This document shows, in pieces, positions 1 through 4,865 of a stretch of DNA of 6,193 nt. Position numbers and translations under genes: made by a program. The notes under the pieces are model-generated. The model was not told where the DNA came from, did not search any database, and saw only the letters and a program-made list of their open reading frames with translations. This DNA is from JASEFH01 sp034679905 (GTDB taxonomy: Archaea; Halobacteriota; Methanomicrobia; Methanomicrobiales; JACTUA01): assembly GCA_034679905.1 (NCBI GenBank), contig JAXDAH010000071.1:1-6193 (forward strand), written 5' to 3'. Each line of letters opens with the position of its first letter. The first letter of the stretch is position 1.

Positions 1-3
1 GAG

Positions 4-34
4 AAAAAAGTCATTTCCCGAATTGTTCCGGGAA
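4..34 (-). terminator. Intrinsic-type terminator of the secreted-protein gene
   Basis: Read on the minus strand, TTCCCG (34-29) and CGGGAA (20-15) form a perfect 6-bp stem with an 8-nt loop inside the last codons of the gene. The TGA stop (13-11) follows, then a run of six T (9-4). Hairpin plus oligo-T at the exact end of a gene fits transcription termination, and in archaea the T-run alone can be enough. The stem overlaps coding sequence, so part of the hairpin may be coincidental. Confidence 0.5.
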
Positions 35-682
35 CTGCTGTACGATGCCATCGGAGAGGGTATCTGACAGAACCAGAATCTGGTCGTAGATCTCGTCGTA
101 GGTTTCGATGTCAGCCGTATAATTTCCGCTTACCCGTGCAACGACTTCATCGTTCGTCATCGCCAGGTGCATATACAGTGCTTCCTGTACGCTGGATTCG
201 TTAAGGTAGGGATTCGCATCTGCGAGGAACGCAGCGATATCATCTGCATTCTCACTCCACCGTGCTTCATCGGCCTCCTGCTGTGTCGTGTTTCCCGCCT
301 TGACGTCCTCGATGATGTCAACGGCGATCAGAATGTGTTCCGTCAATAACACCGTAAGGTTGTCGCCAGCCGCCTCTCCATAGTAGGGTTTGATGGCATC
401 GCCGATGTCCTCCTGGTTCTGGAGAAGCCGGGCTGCAGTGGCATTGGTATCGGGGGCATTCTCAAGGGAGGATAGGATATACATCCGCGTCCAGACAACA
501 TGCTCCGTCCACAACTTGTCCATGGTTGTCCGCAGCTCAAACTCTGCCTGCGTGTATACCGTTGCATTCTCGCTGGCATTGACTGTTCCATTCTGCTGGG
601 AGTCTGCCGCAATGCTGGGTGTAACAGCCAACAGGGCCATACATAAACATGCAATTCCTATTAGAATGATTCTGCTCCTCAT
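11..682 (-). CDS. Exported alpha-helical protein with many N-glycosylation sequons, function unknown
   Basis: This 223-residue protein starts with a clear signal peptide: basic MRSR, a hydrophobic core at about 5-20, and a likely cut after Ala25 or Ala26. The mature part looks like an all-helical bundle with conserved-looking patches: LWTEHVVWTRMYI (about 58-70), AIKPYYGEAAG (96-106), LTEHILIA (113-120), RWSENADDIAAFL (141-153), and YMHLAMTNDEVVARVSGNY (170-188). From memory this matches secreted proteins of bacilli and methanogens that databases often label, probably wrongly, as glycosyltransferase or acetylglutamate kinase; no catalytic motif of either is visible. Eight N-x-S/T sequons (N31, N35, N39, N80, N108, N131, N161, N187) suggest a glycosylated extracytoplasmic protein. 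The ATG start is supported by GGGAG at 695-691, 8 nt upstream, and overlaps the stop of the upstream small ORF (ATGA). The reading frame is sure; the function is open. Confidence 0.9.
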   Translation of the reverse strand: MRSRIILIGIACLCMALLAVTPSIAADSQQNGTVNASENATVYTQAEFELRTTMDKLWTEHVVWTRMYILSSLENAPDTNATAARLLQNQEDIGDAIKPYYGEAAGDNLTVLLTEHILIAVDIIEDVKAGNTTQQEADEARWSENADDIAAFLADANPYLNESSVQEALYMHLAMTNDEVVARVSGNYTADIETYDEIYDQILVLSDTLSDGIVQQFPEQFGK

Positions 683-864
683 GTCACGCTCTCCCTGCCT
701 GAAAGGGCATCCCCCCTGGTCGTTTTAGCTATTAATACATATCGAAAGAGGATATATACAGCCAGAAAAGCAATTGCTAACTCCAAGATGATTATTTGGA
801 TGGCGGAGACATCCCCTGATCTGCTGCAAATGTCCTTAGTAATGGCAGACGGATCCGAGTCCAA
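679..864 (-). CDS. Small single-span membrane protein, TTG start (tentative)
   Basis: A 61-residue reading frame ends in TGA at 681-679, overlapping the ATG of the secreted-protein gene (ATGA), the usual sign of translational coupling. It has a polar N-terminus (about 1-20), one strongly hydrophobic segment at about 22-46 (IQIIILELAIAFLAVYILF and on), and a short basic tail, so a one-pass membrane peptide is likely. No ATG or GTG lies in frame between the preceding TAG and the membrane segment; the earliest start is TTG at 864, with no good ribosome binding site. A TATA-like box at 907-891 would place the transcript start about 10 nt before this TTG. I do not recognise a family. Alternatively the stretch is a 5' leader of about 190 nt for the secreted protein and the hydrophobic run is chance from AT-rich DNA. 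Confidence 0.45.
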   Translation of the reverse strand: MDSDPSAITKDICSRSGDVSAIQIIILELAIAFLAVYILFRYVLIAKTTRGDALSGRESVT

Positions 865-890
865 TAACGATATTAAATACCCCTACATGG

Positions 891-907
891 TAGATTAAAT
901 AAATTCC
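891..907 (-). promoter_or_regulatory. Candidate archaeal TATA box for the minus-strand pair
   Basis: The minus strand reads GGAATTTATTTAATCTA here, close to the archaeal TATA consensus with a purine-rich start that could serve as BRE. The expected transcript start, about 25 nt downstream of the box centre, falls near 873-875, giving a leader of only about 10 nt before the TTG at 864. A second AT-rich run, TATTTAATAT (about 882-873), is an alternative box with a start near 850, which would leave the small ORF without its first codons. Confidence 0.4.
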
Positions 908-971
908 GGCTCTGTAGAAAAGCTCCCCGGCGTATTTTACACTTATCCCGCGGATGACCCATCGATGATCC

Positions 972-1089
972 GCATTCACCCCTCCCCGCAGCCCTGAAAG
1001 GGCTGCCCCCTCCCCTCACCGGGGGAGGGGAATAGTGCGATAGGCCCGTATCGGACTGTGAATGCCGAGTAGGATGCTCTCTATCGCAC
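972..1089. repeat. Compact structured element with two hairpins inside nested and crossing inverted repeats
   Basis: Four perfect inverted repeats lie in 118 bp. GCAGCCCT (988-995) pairs with AGGGCTGC (999-1006) over a 3-nt loop. Directly beside it, CCCCTCCCC (1007-1015) pairs with GGGGAGGGG (1022-1030) over a 6-nt loop. GCATTCAC (972-979) pairs with GTGAATGC (1058-1065), enclosing both hairpins. GTGCGATAG (1035-1043) pairs with CTATCGCAC (1081-1089), crossing the outer stem so that the two are mutually exclusive or form a pseudoknot. The CCCTCCCC/GGGGAGGG hairpin resembles the kind of short intergenic repeat seen in many copies in GC-rich genomes. It may be a mobile palindromic repeat, a structured RNA or a nucleoid/terminator site; copy number cannot be judged from this window. 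Confidence 0.55.
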
Positions 1090-1262
1090 GAAGGAGTAGG
1101 AGGAGCGAGGTCCTTCCCCGGAGAACACCCGGGAGCCGTACACATGCTCTTGATGAGGATCTCGACAGAGCCAGAATTCCACATGTTCATATCTCCTGGT
1201 GGGGAAGAGCGTGTGCTGTTTTTATCTTGTGGGTATGGGCGGCTGGTATGGTGGAATGGTGA

Positions 1263-1286
1263 GCCCTGCCCTGGTTCCGGCAGGGC
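1263..1286. repeat. Perfect hairpin upstream of the epoxide hydrolase
   Basis: GCCCTGCC (1263-1270) and GGCAGGGC (1279-1286) form a perfect 8-bp GC-rich stem with an 8-nt loop. No oligo-T run follows closely, so a terminator role is uncertain. Confidence 0.4.
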
Positions 1287-1326
1287 CTGTCTTCACTCTC
1301 AACCGTTACCATCCTGTTCTAAGAAT

Positions 1327-1343
1327 GAACGCTCCTAGCGTTC
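1327..1343. repeat. Short perfect hairpin GAACGCT/AGCGTTC
   Basis: GAACGCT (1327-1333) and AGCGTTC (1337-1343) form a 7-bp stem with a 3-nt loop, about 60 nt upstream of the epoxide hydrolase TATA box. It could be an operator or a structural remnant; nothing else supports either. Confidence 0.35.
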
Positions 1344-1393
1344 GTAGCGGGGGAACAGCCACTCGCAGCCAGAGAAACTGCATCCGGGCGACA

Positions 1394-1408
1394 GAAACCT
1401 TTATGCCT
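1394..1408 (+). promoter_or_regulatory. Candidate BRE/TATA promoter of the epoxide hydrolase gene (leaderless)
   Basis: GAAACCTTTATGCC gives a purine-rich BRE-like half followed by a TATA-like TTTATGC centred near 1402-1403. The expected transcript start, about 25 nt downstream, falls at or within a base or two of the ATG at 1429. No Shine-Dalgarno sequence precedes that ATG (it is preceded by GGGCTGCCC), so box position and missing site agree on a leaderless mRNA. Confidence 0.5.
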
Positions 1409-1428
1409 TTTTTCGGTGTGGGCTGCCC

Positions 1429-2571
1429 ATGCAGATCGAACCCTTCACCATTGCCGTTCCCGACCGTGTCCTGGAGGATCTCCGGGAGCGTCTGTACCGC
1501 ACGCGCTGGCCGGACGAGGTGGCCGGCGCCGGATGGGATTACGGATCCAATCTCGCCTACATGCAGGAACTCATCCGGTACTGGCGGGACGGTTTCGACT
1601 GGAAGGCGCAGGAGACGAGGCTGAATGCGTTTCACCATCTCCGGGCGACCGTGGACGGATTCGGGATTCACTATATCCACGAGCGGGGGAAGGGAAGAGA
1701 TCCCTTTCCCCTCATGCTCCTCCACGGATGGCCGGGCTCCTTCCTCCAGATGGAGAGGATCATTCCGATGCTTGCGGATCCGGCCCGCTACGGAGGGGAC
1801 CCGTCGGACTCTTTCGACGTGGTGGTGCCTTCGCTCCCCGGGTATGGATTCTCCGATCGTCCGATGGAGAAGGGAATGAGCATCTCCCGGATAGCCGGGG
1901 TATTTACCCGTCTGGTTCAGGACGGGCTGGGATGGCAGCGGTTCGGTCTCCGGGGAAGCGACATGGGGGCTGGCGTGGCGATGGGGATGGCGCACCGCCT
2001 CCCCCGGAACGTGGCAGGACTGCACCTGTCCGGTGCCACCCCCCCGTTCTCTCCTCCGGCCGGACCCCTGACCGAAGCGGAGCAGGCGTACCTGGAGATG
2101 AGCCGGATCCTGGGGCAGGATGAGGGTGGCTACGCCGCGATCCAGGCCACCCGCCCTCAGACTCTCGCGTACGGCCTGAACGACTCCCCGGCCGGTCTTG
2201 CCGCCTGGATCGTGGAGAAGTTCCGGAAGTGGAGCGATAGTGGCGGGGAGGTGGAGAGACGATTCTCCAGGGACGAACTGCTGACCCATCTCACGGTCTA
2301 CTGGGTAACGGAGACCATCCATTCCTCCATGCGTTTGTATTACGAGTCCACCCATCACCCGGACCCCGGACTGTTCCGTCACATCGATACTCCGACGGCC
2401 CAGGCCATGCCGCCCCGCGGGCTGGCGGTGTCGCCCCGTGAATGGGAGGAACGATTCTTCAATATCCGGCGCTGGACCCTGCTTCCCCGTGGCGGGCACT
2501 TTACCGAATGGGAGGAACCGCAGCTGATCGCAGAAGATATGCGGGAGTTCTTCCGTCCCCTCCGCGAATGA
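1429..2571 (+). CDS. Epoxide hydrolase, microsomal/EHN type (alpha/beta hydrolase fold)
   Basis: This 380-residue soluble protein adds water to epoxides to give vicinal diols through a covalent aspartyl ester. The N-terminal EHN domain (about 1-105) has its typical opening with LRERLYRTRWPDE near 18-30. The oxyanion-hole motif HGWPG is at 99-103, and the nucleophile is Asp178 in GSDMG. Compared from memory with mammalian microsomal epoxide hydrolase, all key residues are present: Asp178 (D226), Glu338 in SPRE (E404), His357 in GGHFTEWEEP (H431), and the lid tyrosines Tyr235 in GGYAAIQATRP (Y299) and Tyr304 in MRLYYES (Y374). It lacks the membrane anchor of the animal enzyme, so it should be cytoplasmic. 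The ATG at 1429 suits the family start and the leaderless promoter. The gene stands alone: a hairpin follows, and the next gene starts 238 bp downstream. The natural substrate cannot be told; many bacterial homologues exist, so transfer from bacteria is possible. Confidence 0.96.
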   Translation: MQIEPFTIAVPDRVLEDLRERLYRTRWPDEVAGAGWDYGSNLAYMQELIRYWRDGFDWKAQETRLNAFHHLRATVDGFGIHYIHERGKGRDPFPLMLLHGWPGSFLQMERIIPMLADPARYGGDPSDSFDVVVPSLPGYGFSDRPMEKGMSISRIAGVFTRLVQDGLGWQRFGLRGSDMGAGVAMGMAHRLPRNVAGLHLSGATPPFSPPAGPLTEAEQAYLEMSRILGQDEGGYAAIQATRPQTLAYGLNDSPAGLAAWIVEKFRKWSDSGGEVERRFSRDELLTHLTVYWVTETIHSSMRLYYESTHHPDPGLFRHIDTPTAQAMPPRGLAVSPREWEERFFNIRRWTLLPRGGHFTEWEEPQLIAEDMREFFRPLRE

Positions 2572-2594
2572 CTCGCCAGGCCGAATCCTTTCGT

Positions 2595-2618
2595 GTAGGG
2601 GAGGCACTATCTCCCTAC
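2595..2618 (+). terminator. Hairpin after the epoxide hydrolase, possible terminator
   Basis: GTAGGG (2595-2600) pairs with CCCTAC (2613-2618) and the stem can gain 2 bp with one bulged G. It starts 24 nt after the stop codon at 2571. No T-run follows, so the terminator reading rests on position only. Confidence 0.3.
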
Positions 2619-2750
2619 AACGCACTCCCGCGGTCTGCGTGCCGGTCGCAGTCTCCGGTGGATCATCGTCCGCGAGTCGATCCCCCTTCGATTCGCAGCT
2701 CTGCTGGAGACACGGACCTCCCACGGCTGAAGACCTGGCGCAACATTCAT

Positions 2751-2760
2751 CCGTTATGGC
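2751..2760 (+). promoter_or_regulatory. Weak TATA-like box upstream of the cupin gene
   Basis: CCGTTATGG (2751-2759) shares the TTATG core seen before the epoxide hydrolase and flavodoxin genes. A start about 25 nt downstream, near 2782, would leave a leader of about 28 nt that includes the GAGG ribosome binding site at 2800-2803. The match is poor and the rest of the 2572-2809 spacer shows nothing better. Confidence 0.22.
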
Positions 2761-2809
2761 TCTGTTCGTACTCGCATCGGGAAGCATACCCCGCACATCG
2801 AGGACGACC

Positions 2810-3214
2810 ATGACGAAACCGCACTCTCCCCGTATCGCACAGGTGAACTATTACAGGGTATATACGGACGCCCGGGGCGATTCGCACGTCGATACCGTGA
2901 CGATCGAACAGAGTCTCGTGCAGGCAGCGCCACCCGCCGCCCCGTTCTACGTCTCCGAGGACAGATCCGCGTCGAAGTACCGCTTCTATACATTTCCGCC
3001 CGGCTGGATCGGCGATCTGCACCCGGCTCCCACCCGGCAGTTCCTGGCCCTCATGTCGGGCGTGGTGGAGGTGGAGACGACGGACGGGACGGTCCGGCGG
3101 CTGGGGCCGGGGGATCTCGTCCTGCTGGAAGATACCGCGGGGAAGGGGCACGTGACGCGGACTATCGGCGAGGGCTACGCCATATTCCTCGTTGTCCCTG
3201 TCCCTGCGATCTGA
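2810..3214 (+). CDS. Small single-domain cupin protein
   Basis: This 134-residue protein is one beta-barrel cupin domain. The core runs from FPPGW (62-66) through LHPAPTRQFLALMSGVVEV (70-88) to the GPGD turn (99-102) and GKGHVTRTIGEG (111-122), the usual two cupin motifs. Metal-ligand positions are only partly kept: His71 and His114 are present, while the second His and the Glu of motif 1 appear as Ala73 and Gln77, so metal binding may be altered or absent. The frame is open about 170 bp further upstream, but the ATG at 2810 has GAGG at 2800-2803 with 6-nt spacing, and the upstream extension has no cupin-like content, so 2810 was chosen. There is no signal peptide. Such small cupins act as isomerases, dioxygenases or ligand-binding proteins; the sequence does not say which. 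A link to the epoxide hydrolase upstream is possible only from position. Confidence 0.87.
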   Translation: MTKPHSPRIAQVNYYRVYTDARGDSHVDTVTIEQSLVQAAPPAAPFYVSEDRSASKYRFYTFPPGWIGDLHPAPTRQFLALMSGVVEVETTDGTVRRLGPGDLVLLEDTAGKGHVTRTIGEGYAIFLVVPVPAI

Positions 3215-3669
3215 TGTTCCCCGGAGGAAGCCCCCCTTCCCCCTTTCTTCATGCAGTAGTGGCCGAGCCGACTGCTTCGATAGGACGGGATGATCCGATT
3301 CGGATCGCACCCTTCGAATGCATCGGCGTCGTATGCCGCGATTTGAGAGCCGGGTGCACCTGGAATCTATGTGAGGATTGTGAAATTCAGTACGGGGGAT
3401 TCGGACGCGTCCCGGTGTGCCGTGCGATTTCACACCAGAAGGGATCTTCAGCATACCCCAGAGAACTGGCATCTGGAATATCCAGGGTTGTAATTGCATT
3501 GCGAGGAGAGTGCCGATACCATGGAGGATATCCCCTATTGTCAGGCAGACAGCCCGGGATACAGTATCGTTACGTTCAGGAGCGGCACTTTTTCACCATT
3601 TCGGGTTGGCCGGTCCGGACTATCGGAAAGATTATGGGTCCCTGACTCGCAATATCGGATAGGTGGCTT
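3215..3669. other. Spacer of about 455 bp with a doubtful Cys-rich reading frame
   Basis: The stretch between the cupin and flavodoxin genes is visibly less GC-rich than its neighbours. A 143-codon plus-strand frame runs 3214-3645, its ATG overlapping the cupin stop by one base (TGATG). It encodes seven Cys, five of them between residues 36 and 56 (FECIGVVCRDLRAGCTWNLC, then EDC). Its codons (many ata, aga, agg, cta, tgt) are unlike the flanking genes, and I recognise no domain, so it was not called as a gene. An 8-bp inverted repeat, TGTGAAAT (3379-3386) and ATTTCACA (3427-3434), lies inside. The right end holds the promoter of the next gene. Confidence 0.5.
3624..3638 (+). promoter_or_regulatory. 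Candidate BRE/TATA promoter of the flavodoxin gene
   Basis: CGGAAAGATTATGGG has a purine-rich BRE-like half and a TTATGG core. The expected start near 3660 gives a leader of about 10 nt that would still hold the AGGTGG ribosome binding site (3661-3666). Confidence 0.35.
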
Positions 3670-4107
3670 ATGAACATTCTGATCGTCTTCAAGTCCTACC
3701 ATCGCAAGAATACCGAGAAGGTCGCCAGGGCGATGGCCGAAGAGATGGGTGCGACGATGGTAAATGTGGAGGACGTCCGAATCGAGGATCTGGCCGATTA
3801 CGACCTGATCGGGTTCGGATCGGGTATATACGGGGGCAAACCGCATAAGTCCCTCTTCAGTCTGGTCGAGAAGATGACCCCGACGACTAAAAAGGCGTTC
3901 ATCTTCTCCACCTCGGGAGAACCGAAGGGAGAGTACCACCAGCTTCTGCGGGAGCACCTGCTCGCAAAAGGATTCCAGATCGTGGGCGAGTTCCAGTGCC
4001 CGGGCCAGGGCGGTTTCCTGGGATTCACGTTCTCCAACAGAGGGCATCCCGATGAGAAGGATCTGCAGGACGCACGGGCCTTTGCGAAGAGTCTCCTCGC
4101 CGCCTGA
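3670..4107 (+). CDS. Flavodoxin-like FMN-binding protein
   Basis: This 145-residue protein has the short-chain flavodoxin fold and probably binds FMN as a cytoplasmic electron carrier or small quinone/metal reductase. It opens with beta-strand MNILIVF and the phosphate-binding loop SYHRKNT (9-15), close to the SxHHGNTEK form common in this flavodoxin group. The second FMN loop is GFGSGIYGGKPHKSL (48-62) and the third is FSTSGEP (79-85). The C-terminal part, CPGQGGFLGF (110-119) plus NRGHPDEKDLQDARAFAKSL (123-142), is typical of stand-alone flavodoxin-domain proteins. The length is normal. The ATG at 3670 follows AGGTGG (3661-3666) at 3-nt spacing, and the strand MNILIVF needs this start. An oligo-T run 64 nt after the stop suggests a single-gene transcript. 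The redox partner is unknown; Cys110 could be redox active but this is speculation. Confidence 0.93.
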   Translation: MNILIVFKSYHRKNTEKVARAMAEEMGATMVNVEDVRIEDLADYDLIGFGSGIYGGKPHKSLFSLVEKMTPTTKKAFIFSTSGEPKGEYHQLLREHLLAKGFQIVGEFQCPGQGGFLGFTFSNRGHPDEKDLQDARAFAKSLLAA

Positions 4108-4170
4108 GTTCGCCGATGCGGAGAGGGAGGGCGGACGAGGAGAGTGGACGGTAACCGCCTGGGAAAATAA

Positions 4171-4177
4171 TTTTTTT
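4171..4177 (+). terminator. Oligo-T terminator after the flavodoxin gene
   Basis: A run of seven T (after AAAATAA) lies 64 nt past the stop codon at 4107, in otherwise GC-rich DNA. Oligo-T runs on the coding strand are the main archaeal termination signal. No strong stem precedes it. Confidence 0.45.
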
Positions 4178-4295
4178 CAGCCCGATAGACGGGATGGAAT
4201 ATCGGGGCCGTTGACCACGCAGGTTGCCGGACAAAAAGATCTCCCTCCATTAAACTGGCGGAATCTTCAGAGGATGGGGCAGATTGCAGGGGTGC

Positions 4296-4358
4296 TCCGG
4301 GTTCCTGCCGGCAGCGCCGGCGATGTTCCGATACGGTGAAGGAGTGCTCGAACCCGGA
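4296..4358. repeat. Inverted repeat TCCGGGTTC/GAACCCGGA with inner palindromes
   Basis: A perfect 9-bp inverted repeat, TCCGGGTTC (4296-4304) and GAACCCGGA (4350-4358), encloses 45 nt. Inside are the 10-bp palindrome CTGCCGGCAG (4305-4314), which abuts the left arm, and a second GCCGGC (4316-4321) that can pair with the first (4307-4312) over 3 nt. Read as RNA this gives a closed stem with an inner hairpin. It is not a tRNA: the cloverleaf arms do not form around the GGTTC-like bases. It could be a small structured RNA, a protein-binding site or an extragenic palindromic repeat. Confidence 0.4.
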
Positions 4359-4607
4359 CGGGGAGAACGCGAAGATACGGGACTTTCCGACCCGGCCTGG
4401 CAATCGAAGCGGACGGAGTTCCTCGGCTGATCCCCTCCATGTATGAGAGCTCCCGAAAGATACAGAGGGCTGCATGAGCCCGCCCGGGCCCCGGTGGAGG
4501 TGGTATTCAGTCCAGCCAATCAGTCCCTTCGTGCCGTGGAAGCATCAAGCGGGGATCCCGACGAACCTTCCTGTTCTCCTGAATGACGGTTAAAATTCCC
4601 TATCGGT

Positions 4608-4637
4608 CATAAATAACTTCAATAGTTGCTTTTTATG
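4608..4637. promoter_or_regulatory. AT-rich hairpin next to a TATA-like box upstream of the serine hydrolase
   Basis: CATAAA (4608-4613) pairs with TTTATG (4632-4637) and, inside an unpaired bubble, AAC (4615-4617) pairs with GTT (4625-4627) over a 7-nt loop. The right arm overlaps a TATA-like CTTTTTATGTAT (4629-4640), so a protein bound at the dyad could block promoter use. The island stands out in GC-rich DNA. The operator role is inference. Confidence 0.3.
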
Positions 4638-4670
4638 TATGAGGGTTAACGAATGGAGGGAGGCAGGGGG

Positions 4671-4826
4671 ATGAATACAGCAGGGCCGCGTTCTTCCAGC
4701 AGCACTCTGATGAAACATATATCAGATCACGGGCTGTTTTTAGCTTGTACACCAGAGTGGAGGAAGAAGACCGATCAGGAGACAGGGGGAGGAGCTCGAA
4801 ATCGGTTCTTCGTACGATACAGGTAG
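4671..4826 (+). CDS. Possible 51-residue upstream ORF, unknown function (doubtful)
   Basis: ATG at 4671 follows a strong purine-rich site, GGAGGGAGG (4655-4663), at 7-nt spacing, and the frame ends in TAG at 4824-4826, directly abutting an ATG at 4827 in the serine hydrolase frame. An in-frame ATG at 4653 would give 57 residues. A TATA-like box at 4629-4640 would start a transcript near 4660. The product is polar and Ser/Gly/Arg-rich (MNTAGPRSSSSTLMKHISDH and on), with no recognised domain, signal or membrane segment. Against it, a better TATA-like box (4716-4723) lies inside the frame. It may be a leader peptide, or chance. Confidence 0.22.
   Translation: MNTAGPRSSSSTLMKHISDHGLFLACTPEWRKKTDQETGGGARNRFFVRYR
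4712..4723 (+). promoter_or_regulatory. Candidate BRE/TATA promoter of the serine hydrolase gene
   Basis: GAAACATATATC joins a BRE-like GAAA (4712-4715) to a TATA-like CATATATC (4716-4723), the best consensus match in this spacer. The expected transcript start is near 4745, giving a leader of about 120 nt to the ATG at 4866 or about 80 nt to the ATG at 4827. The second candidate box at 4629-4640 lies further upstream. Confidence 0.4.
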
Positions 4827-4852
4827 ATGGCGGCAACGAGAGCGAAAGAGGG

Positions 4853-4860
4853 GGTGAGGG
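4853..4860 (+). promoter_or_regulatory. Ribosome binding site deciding the serine hydrolase start
   Basis: GGTGAGGG matches the GGTGA core of the archaeal anti-Shine-Dalgarno complement, 5 nt before the ATG at 4866. The alternative ATG at 4827 is preceded only by AGGT at 2-nt spacing, so the downstream start is favoured. Confidence 0.55.
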
Positions 4861-4865
4861 CTTCG

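Larger units (their letters stand above)
865..1428. other. Gene-free divergent intergenic region with dense inverted repeats
   Basis: About 560 bp lie between the minus-strand pair and the plus-strand epoxide hydrolase. No reading frame here has a convincing protein pattern. The left 50 bp are AT-rich promoter DNA for the minus strand, the middle holds the structured element at 972-1089, and the right part holds two simple hairpins (1263-1286 and 1327-1343) followed by the epoxide hydrolase promoter. From 1090 to 1260 I see nothing definite. Confidence 0.7.
4108..4865. other. Long spacer with inverted repeats and an AT-rich promoter island
   Basis: About 760 bp separate the flavodoxin gene from the serine hydrolase. 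It contains the T7 run at 4171, the inverted repeat at 4296-4358, an AT-rich island at about 4585-4645 with a hairpin, two TATA-like boxes (4629-4640 and 4716-4723) and a doubtful 51-codon frame (4671-4826). From about 4360 to 4580 I see no gene or clear element on either strand. Confidence 0.6.

Noticed and set aside
988..1030. Rho-independent terminator or G-quadruplex at the double hairpin.
   Set aside because: No oligo-T run follows on either strand and no gene ends nearby. Four G4 tracts on the minus strand could form a quadruplex, but the hairpins explain them equally well, so no separate claim is made.
873..1190. 105-codon minus-strand frame across the structured element.
   Set aside because: It translates the C-tract/G-tract hairpins into Pro/Gly/Arg-rich peptide typical of intergenic repeats; no start signal or domain.
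2639..2809. Upstream extension of the cupin by 57 codons.
   Set aside because: The extension is low-complexity Ser/Arg-rich without cupin features, while the ATG at 2810 has a well-placed GAGG site.
1306..2811. A 501-codon open frame on the minus strand opposite the epoxide hydrolase.
   Set aside because: It is the antisense shadow of a GC-rich gene with a clear conserved family; its translation is Arg/Pro/Gly/His-rich without domains, and it runs past the ends of the real gene.
4290..4360. tRNA-like GGGTTCGAGC on the minus strand.
   Set aside because: The T-arm stem does not pair around the loop and no acceptor, D or anticodon arms form; treated as an inverted repeat instead.
4827..4865. 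Longer start of the serine hydrolase at 4827.
   Set aside because: Only a poor AGGT at 2-nt spacing precedes it, and the ATG at 4866 has GGTGAGGG at 5-nt spacing; kept as an alternative.
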